Notes under the pieces: model-generated
Told to the model about the DNA's origin: nothing
What the model saw: only the letters and a program-made list of their open reading frames with translations
Database searches by the model: none
Source: Asparagopsis taxiformis
Taxonomy: Eukaryota; Rhodophyta; Florideophyceae; Bonnemaisoniales; Bonnemaisoniaceae
DNA length: 64,000 nucleotides
Reading direction: 5' to 3'
NCBI GenBank assembly: GCA_030407315.1
Contig: JALQPE010000020.1
Coordinates: 1 to 64,000, forward strand
Made by a program: the position numbers and the translations under genes
Shown: one piece after another, positions 39,730-51,500 of the stretch
Layout of the letters: each line of letters starts with the position of its first letter
Position numbering within the stretch: the stretch's first letter is position 1

Positions 39730-41730
39730 GTGGACGATGGTGTTGATCGTTGCGCATGGTATGGCAGGCTGCTAGTGGGCGTGAGCGGCGGATAAAGCGC
39801 TCCAAGTTGAGTTGAACGGATGGATAGATGGATGGGGTGGTTGGTTGGTCGACTGAACTGGCTAGATGGTCGGTTGGCTGACTGACTGACTGGCTGGTGG
39901 CGTTGCGGTCGGTCAAGTGTGGGTTGGCGAGGAAACGGTGGCGACGAGTAGGTAGGTAGGTAGGTAGGCAGGCAGACGGGTGTGCAGGTAAGCAACTGGA
40001 GCTGCGCAGAGCACAGCAGTTATGTCACATAAGTTATGTGTACAGTGCGTTGATTTGGCGGGAGTATGATGCGGTGATCAATGGATTGTGATCACACGTC
40101 TATAATAAATGGAGCGATTTAAAAACATGTTATTTTACCTGTGGCAGCATCTCAAGTGGCAAGTTGTGGCAATGCGGACAGGCGGCGGGGCGGGATATAC
40201 TGGAAACGTGTGAATGGGCCGGGACCGCGCACAGGCCGAATGGGCCGGTGCGAATCGCGACGGCCCAGTACAAATGGGCGTAATGCAACGGTGGCGGTCG
40301 TGTTGGAGCCGCATGTCCACTCGTCAATCTCCAGGCTGGACGGACTCGTACTGTACTGTACTGTACGGTCGGTCAGTCAGTCAGTCACCCAGTCAGTCAC
40401 TCTGTACTGTACGGTTGCGCTGTGCGGTGCAAAACTCGCTCGACTGTTTCGTGTCGTGCTGTGCTGTGCTGCCCTGCACTGCTCAACTCGGCCCAGCTTT
40501 TTCCGTCGGGCAACGCACAGCACGTGCCCATTTCATTGTTGTCATCGCATCTAACTGACTCGCCAGCCACAACACTCTGCGCTTACTACCTACTACCAAC
40601 ACTCCCAAAAACGCATTCCCGGACGCATTCGCCCGCGCACGCAAACTGACCACCGCACATTCCGCACCTCTTCAACGCACACATTCCAACTTTTCATTGG
40701 ACAGCCTGTAATGCTTCTCCAGCTTTCCAGATGGGACGACCAACACGCAATCTAAAATCATGCGCTGCGGGCCATTGCGTTGTCGAAATTAATTCGCCGT
40801 CGACGCGCACACCTGCGCACCGCGTTTTCCCCGCAGGATCATACGCATCTTCCACTGCAGCTGTCATCACAGCAATGCAATCCCCACCGACGTTGTTCAT
40901 ATACGATTGGTAGTTGCATTACGTTTGTATCATATTCTGCTCACAACCCATGTCCGCTCCCCATTGGTCAACTCGCAATGTCACCGTTCGCATCGCTCGG
41001 TGTAAGTCCCCGCCTCTGCCGCCGCTCTTCCTCAATGCGCTGCACTTCTCGACAATTCACAATTACATCGCCGCCACGATCAACAACAACACAGAGCCCA
41101 GCCCTACACATTCTTACGTCTCGTGTCTCACGAAAGCAAGGCAAATGATATTAACTTGGTTTACCACCCTTGTCCCCTACTCCAATTTAGACCGCCATCG
41201 TGTCTTTGTCCACTCACTTGCATTCTTCAAACTGCAAGAGTGTAAATGCCCTTCTATCCTCAATTCATACCCATCGTCTCTATGAAAACAATTACCGTTT
41301 CTGTCCGTCGACGTGTGACTACCTGTGCTCTCATCTGCTTGTTGCAACAAGGAGCACCTCCCTAGCAACGATGCAATGAGAAACAAACAAGCAACTTTCA
41401 AACCACACATTCAATTGATATCCATCCGTCTTTGTCACACAACATGTAAGTTGTCTGAATCCTGAAATCAACAAACATTCAAATCTTTTAAAAATGACCC
41501 ACACGTATGCCACGTATCTGTCCCATACTCATCGTCCCGTAATTTCTTTCTTTCAATGTTAAAATAAACATTGGCCGTTTTTTTCGCTCTCACTTACTGA
41601 GCGTCGGTGGAAGGAATGCATTTGTTCGTTCGACTATCCCGTTAACGCCGCAGCTCACCGCCACCGCTCTTGCATTCCTCTTTCGAGCATTGCGTAGCAT
41701 TCGCATGCTACGTTTCTCGTGTCTCTAGAA
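39730..41730. other. Intergenic with simple repeats
   Basis: It contains GGTTGGTTGG/ACTGACTG-type low-complexity DNA (39835-39990), a TACTGTACTGTAC and GTCAGTCAGTC tract (about 40350-40410) and CTGTGCTGTGCTG near 40460. A 60-codon ATG frame at 40731-40913 begins MGRPTRNLKS and could be a small exon, but nothing supports it. Confidence 0.4.
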
Positions 41731-41732
41731 CA

Positions 41733-44411
41733 ATGCCAAACTTCCGTTACTTCCAACACGACCGCGACCGCGATGCTCCCCGAAGAACAGACCGTTCCAC
41801 CTTTAGGGGTGGTTTCAACCACATGTTTGGTCCCAGCTCCGACCGACGTTGGAGAGAACGTCATGGTGCTGCTAAACGCCGCACTCCTGATTATCATTAT
41901 ACAGACCAAGATTTGGCTCAACGCGACGAACAAATAGAACGACAACGCCAAAGCAGAAATAGAAATTGGCAATCTCCTCCATCATTCCCAGAAAATAGCT
42001 CTTCATTTGACGGCTTTGGCGGTATCAACTCAAATCGCTACCCCGCTAGTGAACAACCTCATCACAATCCCCAGCATGCCTATCAACGTCAGCAACAACC
42101 ATATCACCATCGACGCGACAATGATTCATACAATCATCCCGCATACAATGATAGATCTGCACCCAATGCTTATGCCGGTACTTCATCCCAGCGCCCATAC
42201 CATAGTGCCCGAAGGGGACATCGTGCCTCGTACACAAACTTGATGCCCGAGGATGAAATCGCCAGACCTCGCTCTCCCCCGCCACAGTTCGATAGTCCAA
42301 CCCCTAGAACACCAGTAGACGATAGTCATGCCGCCACCGCCACCGCCACCGCCGCCACACCTACGCAAGACGAAGAAGCGTCGCCGCGAGCGCCAAGAGT
42401 TGAACTCCGAAAAACCGGTGCTTTGGTCAATCAAGTAATGAATACCGGTTTCCACAACTCAGAAAATAGGCGATCGCCAAAGCGGAAGAAGCACGTGCCC
42501 GGCGGTCGTATTCCAAAGTATTTGAAAGCCCAAGAATACGACGCAGCAAACCTGTATTGCGACTATTGTGAACTACCGTTCTACGACATCAATGCAAAGG
42601 CATTGCACGACAAGAGCCGTAAGCACCAACGCGAAGTGCAGTTTAGTCGAGCAGAGGCTAGCGCCAAAGCCGCTGATGATGCAAGAAATGAACGCAAATT
42701 TTCGCAAGAAACTGTTGAAACCAGAGCCGAAGCCGTTTCCAAAGCTTCCGGCGCTGAAAACCTAGCGCGCATCTTTGCTACCAGCAAGGATGTGGACATC
42801 AAGAATCTACCAAAGTCGTTCAAGGAATGGGCAGCACGCTCTCTTCGTGAAGCAAAGAAGACTGCTGATGAAGAGGGGGACCCGTCTATCTTGCAAGCAG
42901 TAAGAAAGGAAATTGTCGTGGAATGTCAGTACCATACAAAGAACTTCACCATTTTGCAGGAAAGTTGGGATCGACGAGATCTGGCCACAGGAATTCTGTA
43001 CAGGCCATCGGTTCAGATCCCACGAGATATTGTTATATCTAAGGAACAAGCGAAGGCAGCATTGGCACCAAAGCCTCCTATGCGTGATGATCAAACTGCA
43101 ACTGAAGGTATGGACCAGGAGCCAGCTGCGCCAAGTTCCAACAGTCAACCTTTACCAGAAACAAATGAAAACCGATGGGTTTCGGGTGGTACTGAAGGAG
43201 AACTCAGTGTCCGAGAGGTGGAAAGGAATAGGTCCCCGAATATTGCTGAAGAGCATGAACGGGAGCTCACCAACTCGAATGGCATGGGCAGCCATAATGA
43301 GGATGGGGAATCATCGGATTCGGATAGGAGCGATATGGAGGAGACTCCCGAGTATCCGGAAATGAAGGATTCCTTTAGGATTCCACATCAAGCAATGTAC
43401 ATGTACTACTCTTCTCCCCCCGTTGGTTTCAAAGATACTTATCGCAAGCTGTTCTCATCTAGGTTTGAGGAGTTGAAGAAGGCGGCGCGGAAAAATAATC
43501 GTAAGCAGAAATCATCTATTGAGCCTCTCATGGAAGAATTCCAACAATTGAGCAAGTCCTATCAAGATGGTTTGTATGAATTTGCAAACTTCCGGCAAAA
43601 ACTTCTAGAACTCATCGAGAAATTTGAACAACGAGGAACGCGTATTGGCACTTTGCAGCGTTGTCTAGAGATGCTGATTTGCTCGACCATAGATGAAGGG
43701 AAGTTCGAGGCCTGCAATGAACCATGTGAGAAATTGATGAAACTATATCCACAGCGTGGAAATGTCAATGAAGCAGACGCAGAGTTTATCGCATATTGGG
43801 TCATTTCACTGTTGTTCCGGAGTGATGCTAAAGGTGATACAGCTGCATCGAGAAAGCGGCTAAATGGGTCACGAATTGTTGAACTTCAGGGCAAGTTTAG
43901 AGATATACCAAGGGGAGCATGCCGTTTCGAGCAAGTACGCACAGCTATTCATGTCGTACGTGCGGTGATGAGCAATGATTATATTTCATTCTTCAAGATT
44001 CGGAATAGAACAGATCTACATGAGAAGGCAAACGGCCGAAGTCGATATATCATGGATGGTCTAGTATCATTCGTGCGGGAACGGGCACTAGTTTCTATGA
44101 CTCGTAAAGGGAAACTAGCAACAAACCTAGTGTTTGGAAATCCAAACCACGTGCCCATGGCCAAGTTATTCTCAAATCTTGAGTTCTCAACGGATGATGT
44201 AGAAGACGGCAATGAAGAAGCGATGAAGGAAGCTAGGGAGTTCATTGACAACCTTCCTGGTAGCTACATAATTTGTAATCGAGACGGAGAAGAAGTAATA
44301 CCTTGCGAATCTCGATTCACCCCAATACAAAATAGTGTAACAGTGGATGCAGAGGCTGTCTCTGGATGGAATCGAAACGCATGGGGCGAACTGCTACAAG
44401 CAAGAAAATAG
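41733..44411 (+). CDS. U1-type zinc finger protein with SAC3/GANP-like C-terminal half
   Basis: 892 aa from ATG at 41733 (MPNFRYFQHD); upstream in-frame sequence has only a TTG. Residues 1-260 are disordered and rich in Arg, Asp, Tyr, Gln and His, with an AT-repeat stretch. A C-x2-C-x12-H-x5-H finger (CDYCELPFYD...HDKSRKH, about 275-300) is of the U1/matrin RNA-binding type. An acidic linker follows, then a helical C-terminal region (about 590-880). Its pattern of helices with VRTAIHVVRAVMSNDYISFFKI, followed by an RERALVSM segment and a short winged-helix-like end, recalls SAC3/GANP/THP3 proteins of mRNA export and processing. The finger is clear; the SAC3 match is by pattern only. AATAAA follows at 44556. 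Confidence 0.65.
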   Translation: MPNFRYFQHDRDRDAPRRTDRSTFRGGFNHMFGPSSDRRWRERHGAAKRRTPDYHYTDQDLAQRDEQIERQRQSRNRNWQSPPSFPENSSSFDGFGGINSNRYPASEQPHHNPQHAYQRQQQPYHHRRDNDSYNHPAYNDRSAPNAYAGTSSQRPYHSARRGHRASYTNLMPEDEIARPRSPPPQFDSPTPRTPVDDSHAATATATAATPTQDEEASPRAPRVELRKTGALVNQVMNTGFHNSENRRSPKRKKHVPGGRIPKYLKAQEYDAANLYCDYCELPFYDINAKALHDKSRKHQREVQFSRAEASAKAADDARNERKFSQETVETRAEAVSKASGAENLARIFATSKDVDIKNLPKSFKEWAARSLREAKKTADEEGDPSILQAVRKEIVVECQYHTKNFTILQESWDRRDLATGILYRPSVQIPRDIVISKEQAKAALAPKPPMRDDQTATEGMDQEPAAPSSNSQPLPETNENRWVSGGTEGELSVREVERNRSPNIAEEHERELTNSNGMGSHNEDGESSDSDRSDMEETPEYPEMKDSFRIPHQAMYMYYSSPPVGFKDTYRKLFSSRFEELKKAARKNNRKQKSSIEPLMEEFQQLSKSYQDGLYEFANFRQKLLELIEKFEQRGTRIGTLQRCLEMLICSTIDEGKFEACNEPCEKLMKLYPQRGNVNEADAEFIAYWVISLLFRSDAKGDTAASRKRLNGSRIVELQGKFRDIPRGACRFEQVRTAIHVVRAVMSNDYISFFKIRNRTDLHEKANGRSRYIMDGLVSFVRERALVSMTRKGKLATNLVFGNPNHVPMAKLFSNLEFSTDDVEDGNEEAMKEAREFIDNLPGSYIICNRDGEEVIPCESRFTPIQNSVTVDAEAVSGWNRNAWGELLQARK

Positions 44412-44555
44412 TGTTTAGCTGTTGTATGTAGGATACAAAATGGAACTAGTCTATGGGCATCCTAGATTGATAGTAGTAGAACACATGAAAGGTTAGTTTT
44501 TTGAAGAACAAGCTTTTGTAAGAGTATGTCAGGTTGGAAGTGAGTCGTGAATCTG

Positions 44556-44561
44556 AATAAA
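44556..44561 (+). terminator. Polyadenylation signal AATAAA
   Basis: Canonical hexamer 145 bp after the stop codon of the zinc-finger gene, the only one close downstream. Confidence 0.5.
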
Positions 44562-45572
44562 AACATAACAAGTTTGAGTTCACGCGCTCAGAATATTGTG
44601 AGTAGAATACACCAGATCAGTGGCGGGGACTAGGGCGTTATGTGACGAAATGGCCGCAGCAAATACGTAGTGAAGAGAAGTCTTGTCTGCAATCTCATTT
44701 CAAAGAGGAATGAAATAGTTGAGTTGTTGAGGACTAAGCAGGTCTCGGAAAGGGCTGAAAAAAGGAGCTCGTTATTCTGACGTTGCATGACAATACGGAG
44801 ATAAGAAAAGGGTAGCGGGTAGGGTATTTGTGTTGGGTCTCAAGAGGTTGACCTCTCTGTTGCAATCGTGCTAAAGGTGATGGTAGAAATGTTTGAATAA
44901 CATTGCATAGAGAGATGAACAAGTGCGACGACTTTTGTCACGTCGAGCGATGTTTTGGTGTTAGTGTCCAGTTTCTGCATGTCAATTGTTTACATGGAAC
45001 ATACGAATTAGATGAAGAGAGTAGTTTTGCAAAGAAAAATACAGTTGAAAGCGGACTGCTGGCGAAAGAGTGGTGTGTAGAAGAAAAGAACGAGGCTCGA
45101 GAGTGTCAGCGAACCAAGGGGAGTGTAGTTGTTTTACAAGTGAATGGTAATGTGTTCATGGATCGATGCTGCTTGTAGATTGGGTGTAACTAGCGATGCC
45201 GGAAGGACAGGGGGGAGGAGTGAAAATATGAGATAGAAGGGTTAAGTAACGGTACCATCGAGCATATATGAAAAAGAGTCGTGTGAAGGGCAGCTTTATA
45301 AATTTGTGCTCATAGAAACTAACACGAGGCGCTGTGCGGCATGGTGTGAAAGTAGTGGACCGTTCGGTACTCCATTAGCGACATTGCTGGTCGCCACCAC
45401 AACTGTTTCTGATTGGCTGGTGCAAAATGGCAAATTACAGTTACCAACATTACAGTCGTCCTGCCAATTCCAACTCACCGCTCGCTTGTCGATGCATCTT
45501 TCCCCCGCTGCGCCACATTGCTCCAGACTTTCTCTTGCGCTTCTTGCAACTCCATGACGCAATATACACGTG
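44562..45572. promoter_or_regulatory. Intergenic / DOP1 upstream region
   Basis: About 1 kb without a credible gene. TATA-like sequences occur at about 45265 (CATATATG) and 45294-45300 (TTTATAAA), some 270-310 bp before the DOP1 ATG, and could serve its promoter. Confidence 0.35.
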
Positions 45573-48500
45573 ATGGATTCCGATGAAGAAGGTAATCTGA
45601 GCCATGTGCAATCTAAGCAGTATGCTCTGTTGCGTTCAGACCTTTCCGCTGCTCTGGCTGCATTTGATCGCGCTCAAGATTGGGCAGATCTCATTCACGA
45701 TCTGCAGCGCGTCAATCGGGTGCTAAACAAGCATTCTTCTTCATCATTCCTACCGGAGAAGCCCCTTCTCGCTAAGCGTCTCGCCCAGTGTCTTATCACT
45801 TCAATTCTCCCATCAGGCGTTCACCTCAAAGCTCTAGAAACATATAACCTCGTTTTCACCCGAATAGGCCCGGCTAGGCTTGCCAGAGATCTGCCCTTTT
45901 ATGCTGGTGGCCTGTTCCCGCTTTTATCCCATTGCTCCACGTCTTTGAAGCCCCCATTACTGTCCTTGTATGAAAACCACTTCATTCCATTGGGCGTTGC
46001 ATTGGCCCCTGTCCTGGACGGCTTTGTTCTTGCAATCCTCCCTGGCGTAGAGGATGAAAGCTCCGATTTTTATACCCGATCGCGAAACTTACTCGATTCT
46101 CTGGAAGTTGCTGTGGCAGATACAGCGATATTTGCACGCGCCCTCTGGCGAGCTCTCCTGCTTTCTCCGCCGAGCAGGCTTTCCGCCGCAAACTACCTCC
46201 GCTCCAAATTATCCGTCGGTAATGATGCATTACGCGCAGAGATGGTTAGTGATATGCCTCTCGTCGCTTATGCTATCACTGCTGCGCTTTCCGACAACAA
46301 CGCACTTACCCAACGCTCTGTTCTGGACCTTTTGCTCGGCGAACTCGCTCTCGATTCAAAGTTTTTCTCCTGCGAAGGTGAACAACATCAAAATGCTGCA
46401 GTCGCGCTAGTCGGTGGTGTCTTTGTTGCCCTTATCCGCCGCGACATGAGCCTTACCAAGCGTGTTCATGCCTGGCTATTGGGCGGTAAGGACGCCGAGA
46501 ACGGTAAAGAATTTTGTCACAAGCATTCCGAACACCTCGTCCTTGCAGCTTTTGATCGTGAATTTGCTACCGTTCTTGCCGGCCTCTCAGGTTCACAGGT
46601 TTCATTTGCGACGCGCCCATGTAAGATCGCTGCTGCGCTTATGGACCGCCCTGAGCTTTCTAACTGTCTCGGTCATCATTTTGCAATGCGTATTCTCAAA
46701 TACGGGAGGGCAGCCATTGCAAGTAACTCTGAACATGAGCGTGAGATCCGCCTATCAATTGCTGACGTACTACAGGATCTTGGGGTGGCACCTGTCTTTG
46801 CAGAACTGGAGCGAATGCTTGCAAGTGGCGAATCAAAGAGTCATGAACATTTTGAAGTTCTCACATTTGCACTCTCTCTCTTCCCTATCAGAAATGAAAT
46901 TGTTCGCACAAAACATCTTCCGGAACTTTTGCGTGTGGCTATTGACTCTCTGGATGCTGTCTCCACCGATGCTTTAACTCTTGAAAAAGCAGTTTCATTC
47001 TGTAGCAAGGCGCTTCTTTCTATGGGTTTATCACTTAAAGATGGTGATGTTAATCAGAAAGTAAGTACAGATATTCAGGCCGCTGTTGCTTCATTCGCTT
47101 CTTTCTTTGTGGCATGGCTTGCCCATGCAGTTGAAACTGCGCCAGCCGAACTGCGAAGGGCATATAGCGATGTTACTGCAGTGGATGAGTACGCTGCAGA
47201 GCAACGCATGGCTGCTGTTTGTGAAGGTAGAGAGGAATATATCAGCATAGCCAAAGGTGCATGCTCGTTTTTTGTTTCAGCCGCTTCTTCAGGTATTGGT
47301 GCGGAGAAAACAATTCATGTTTGCCTTCAGGCAACTGCAAAGTGTGCAAATACTGCTGATGTTCGTATATCTTTAGCAGGTGCACGGGCTTTCGCTGAAG
47401 TATCTGCGTTCGGTGCTATGGGAGCCATGGAAGGTTATGACACCGATGATCAAGCTCTCTGCGTTATTCGTCGTTGCTGGCGTCAACTACATCCATCACT
47501 ACGAACTGCAACTCCACAGAGCGCACAAGTGCTTTTGGGGCTGCAGCGTCGTTTCCCGGAGCAGGTCAAAATAGTTATTGCGGATGGTATTCTTTCAACA
47601 GATTTATCCCGTCGGCTACGAAATCTGGAGCGTTTTGCATGCCTTTGGCGTCTTGCAGTCGAACATCGTATTATGCCGCTACCAGCAGACAATGGGTTGT
47701 TCCTTATGTTTGATGCACTGACAGATGATGAATGGGCCCCGAAAATGCTTGCGCGATCTTGGCTTTCGAATGCTCTTGAACTAGACGTGGCAGCAGTAAT
47801 TGATGCGCCTCTGAGACTGCTTTTAACAGCGGAATCTCGTACAACTGGTCCAGGACATCAGTTTGCAGCTATTTATGACGCTCCAAGGGCATTGTATGGT
47901 TTTCAGGTGTTGAGGAGCATTCTTGAAAGTTGCCGCAATGCTGTTGGCGCAGGGGCGCAACAAGGTTTTACCATGGCTTTGAGTAGTCAGGATTCTGGAA
48001 GAGATGGTAAGAGAGGTAAGATTGGCATACGGGCGCTGGGTGTGACATCACCTTCACCACGAACTGTCCAGGCACTTGCTGCAGTATTTTCTGTAAATGG
48101 TTCGGCCGTGAGTGGTAGGTCGAATACTGCAGCGGTGGAAGAAACTTCAACAGGGGAAGTTATTGCTCTTGACCAACTCTTGCCTGCCCGGAATTACATT
48201 GAAGCATTGACTCTAGCATGTTTGGGATACCTTCGTGGACAAGTTCCAGAGAAATATTCTGCCAAGGTTCATAGCTCCGGAATAAGCGGTATCTCTGAAG
48301 ATAGGGTTCGCACTGCGGATAATCAGAATGATGACCTCCAGTGGATATTCGCTGGCCTTGGCTTCAAATCGCTTTCTGAACTACACGCTGGGGTCAGTGT
48401 GGCTGCGGCGGAGTGTCTTGCGACATTGCTAACTGCTATTCCAGCTCCAAGTCAGATGAGTGCGATCATGGCAAATTTGTTTGCTGAGCCAATTTTGGCG

Positions 48501-51500
48501 CTGCTGCAGAGTAGCACTGCCAATGCCGACCCTGTCCTCCAACTGCATTATTTGAACGCTGTGGGCTTTCTAGTTACAGCCAATGGACCGTCATACTCAT
48601 CCTCAATGGATGGGCGCCTTGCATTCATGAAATCAGGCATCAGACGATCTCAACTCCCCATTACCGAAAGTCTAAGCCAGTTCCAAAATCTAAGTTCATC
48701 GGATCAGAAAGCGAAGGGAATTCTTATTGGGTCCGTAGATGGAAAGAAACAGTTTCTTCCATGGTTTCTGAATGGGGTTGCAAGAACTTGCCGGCCTTCC
48801 CAGATTGAACGAGACACTGGTTCACTTGAAGTACTCGGAATTCGTCGAAAGTGGATACAATTTATGGACACCGTCATGATGAACATAGGGGTTTCGCTTC
48901 CCATTTTCACGGAAGGACTCCTGTTAGTCTTATCCAAATCGCTAAAGAGTCATAACTCCTTACTTGAAATGCCGTTATATTCTGGAGACAACGAGTTTTC
49001 CCGCATTGATGAACGGCTCATTCTTCTTGAAGGCTTGACTGTGGTCGTGTCAAATGTTCTCTGGTCTTTTGAATATGCGCTATCAAATGGAGATCTGAAA
49101 GACGATGCGAATGGCTCTAATACTTTACAATCAGCAAGTGCTCCAACAGCAGATCACAATGGCATCGCCTCGTCAGAACTGAACAATTCTAGTAACGGAG
49201 GCACGCGCCCTTCCGTCGTTGAGAGCGGCGCGGAGCCTGCACGCAGCAGCTCTCGGCCTGACAGTTTCATTTTCGGAGGTGGGGTAACACCTGGTCCTTC
49301 GGATAAGTCTAACAATGTTACTGCAGCTACTGCTGCAATGATGAATGCCATGAATCCTTTGCGAATGATCAACGATTTTGTGAAAGACGTTTTGAGTGGC
49401 AGTACGTCTGAAGGGAGCCATAGGAATTTCGACCCTCGGCGCTCTGGAGCGCGTGTTCTTTTTAATTTGTTACCTGATATTCTTGAACATATCGCCAAAG
49501 TCTGGGGGCCTGCAACTGATGCTCTCGTTATAGAGACTCGAACTACCGAGGCCTTGCGCTCAGAAGAACCAAACTCGCCTCGACTCTCGACAGAAATTCC
49601 TAGGGAGCGAAGGCAAGCACAAAGAGCGGCAGTCATCTCGATTCTGGAACCTGTATTTAACTTGAGACCAACAGATATGGTCGCTTCAGTAATTTCCCTG
49701 TTTTACAATGACCATGATGAGTTTGGGAGATTGAAGCAGACTGAATCAGGAGATACAATCTCCAGTATGGGAGCTGATATTCTCCACTCCCTAGCTGGTG
49801 CTGCGCCAGGAGTAGTTGTGTCATGCACGAAAACAATTATTGAGCAATGTGCAAAGTGGGACTCGACGAGTGTGGAAGCTGCAGAGGGAGCAGCTCAAGC
49901 TGAGCTGCGCAAAAAAGCACTCCGAGTTTGCGAACGAATTATTGAATCCAACGAGGATCAGATCGATCGCGAAGATTACAAGGTCATTGGCCGTATGGCG
50001 ACGGGGGATTTTTCATCTGCTCTCGCGGGGGGAACAAGCGGTTTTGATCTGAGCCAGACAGGACAAGCCGGGTCGAGCAGCGTGAAATCCGCTCATCAAG
50101 ATTTGTTCCATGCAGGAGATCTGTTTGCTTCATATTCTCCAGGCACTATGGAAACTGCATGCTTGACATTCTTGGAGCACTACTTTGGAATATGTAAGGA
50201 ACAGGATGACATCCAGAGTATATGGCCAACATTTCACGCTCTTCTCAAGGACGCTCTGGCGGGGAGTAAAAGAAAGGCTAGCATACCAGCACTACTCAAG
50301 GTGGTTGGGGCGTTTATATCCAGTTCGCCGTCTCCGTATCCAGACCGTCGTTACAGACGAGAGATCTCATCCACAGCAGCTTCAATCATTGCATACTGTA
50401 GTTCTATTGCAGCTGGAACGGTTGACATATCCAACGACGAGCTGCGCGGAACTGCAAAGGATTTCAAGAAGCATCTATCGGTTATGGCGTTGAAAGCAAT
50501 GGCAGCAACTGTACCTTCTATTATTGACTCCACATTTCTAGACGACAAACCACAGCTAACAAATTCCATTACAATCTGCCTGTCGCCGGCTGTTGCAACT
50601 TTGAAACGAACAGCAGCACGCGCATCTGCCATACAAGTGGCTGCAGAGAGTTCAAAACGTTTGCGATCAACAGAACAATCTGCTAGACAAAAATCTGAAA
50701 GTATTCTTGAAACAACGGCGTCCAAAGCGGCAGCCGAAGTGATTCTCAACATTAGCAAGAGAGACTGGGGTGTGAAGTTTTCGCGGCGAGAAGTTCTTGC
50801 GTTAATCGAGGATCCAAACTTTTTCTACGGCAAAGAAGGAGGAGTGTTGGAACAAATATCGGGGATTGTACGAGAAGTTGTAGCAGGAGGAGGTGCCACC
50901 TCACTGCTTTCCTCGATTGGTTCAACGAATTCGAATGGGCCTCCCGGAATTCCAGGTTTGTTCGCAGGGAGAGATTCTGAAACGGTTCTGAGAGCACGAG
51001 CAATCAGGAGAGTTGCATTCTGTGTATTCGTAGCCGAGCCTGACTTTTATGCACCGCAATTGCCAACTGTCCTGGAACGGATACGAGACGCGCTGAGAAT
51101 GTCGGAGTCATCCCTAGTTGTGGAATGCCTGTTGTGCTTTCGTGCACTGCTTGTTCGAACTGGAGCGACATCAATTTCTGCATTCCGAGCAACCACGCTT
51201 TCGGAGATGTTCCACATTGCTTCCAATCCTACCGAAGATCTCAAGGCGACATTTGCGGCACTCAAATTTCTCGATGTGATAACGCTTTTATCACCGCCAG
51301 ACTACGGTTTTGAACGATGTTTTTTCTTCGGAGAACGAGACCTGCCTGAAGTTGTGCCGGGTAGTTCACTGAAGCCGTTCAAACCACTCGCTTCTAAGAT
51401 TGTTCTTTTGTGGCGCGGAAACTATGAAAATGTCGATGAAGTTTTTGCAGCACCTTTCCGACTAAAACGAGGTCAAACGGCATTCGCTGGAGGTGTTCCA

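Noticed and set aside
45570..45572. Alternative one-codon-earlier start for DOP1
   Set aside because: The codon is GTG; the ATG at 45573 is the natural start. Likewise the upstream extensions of the zinc-finger (TTG, 41670), DUF1295 (GTG, 52588) and gag (TTG, 27275) frames were not used.
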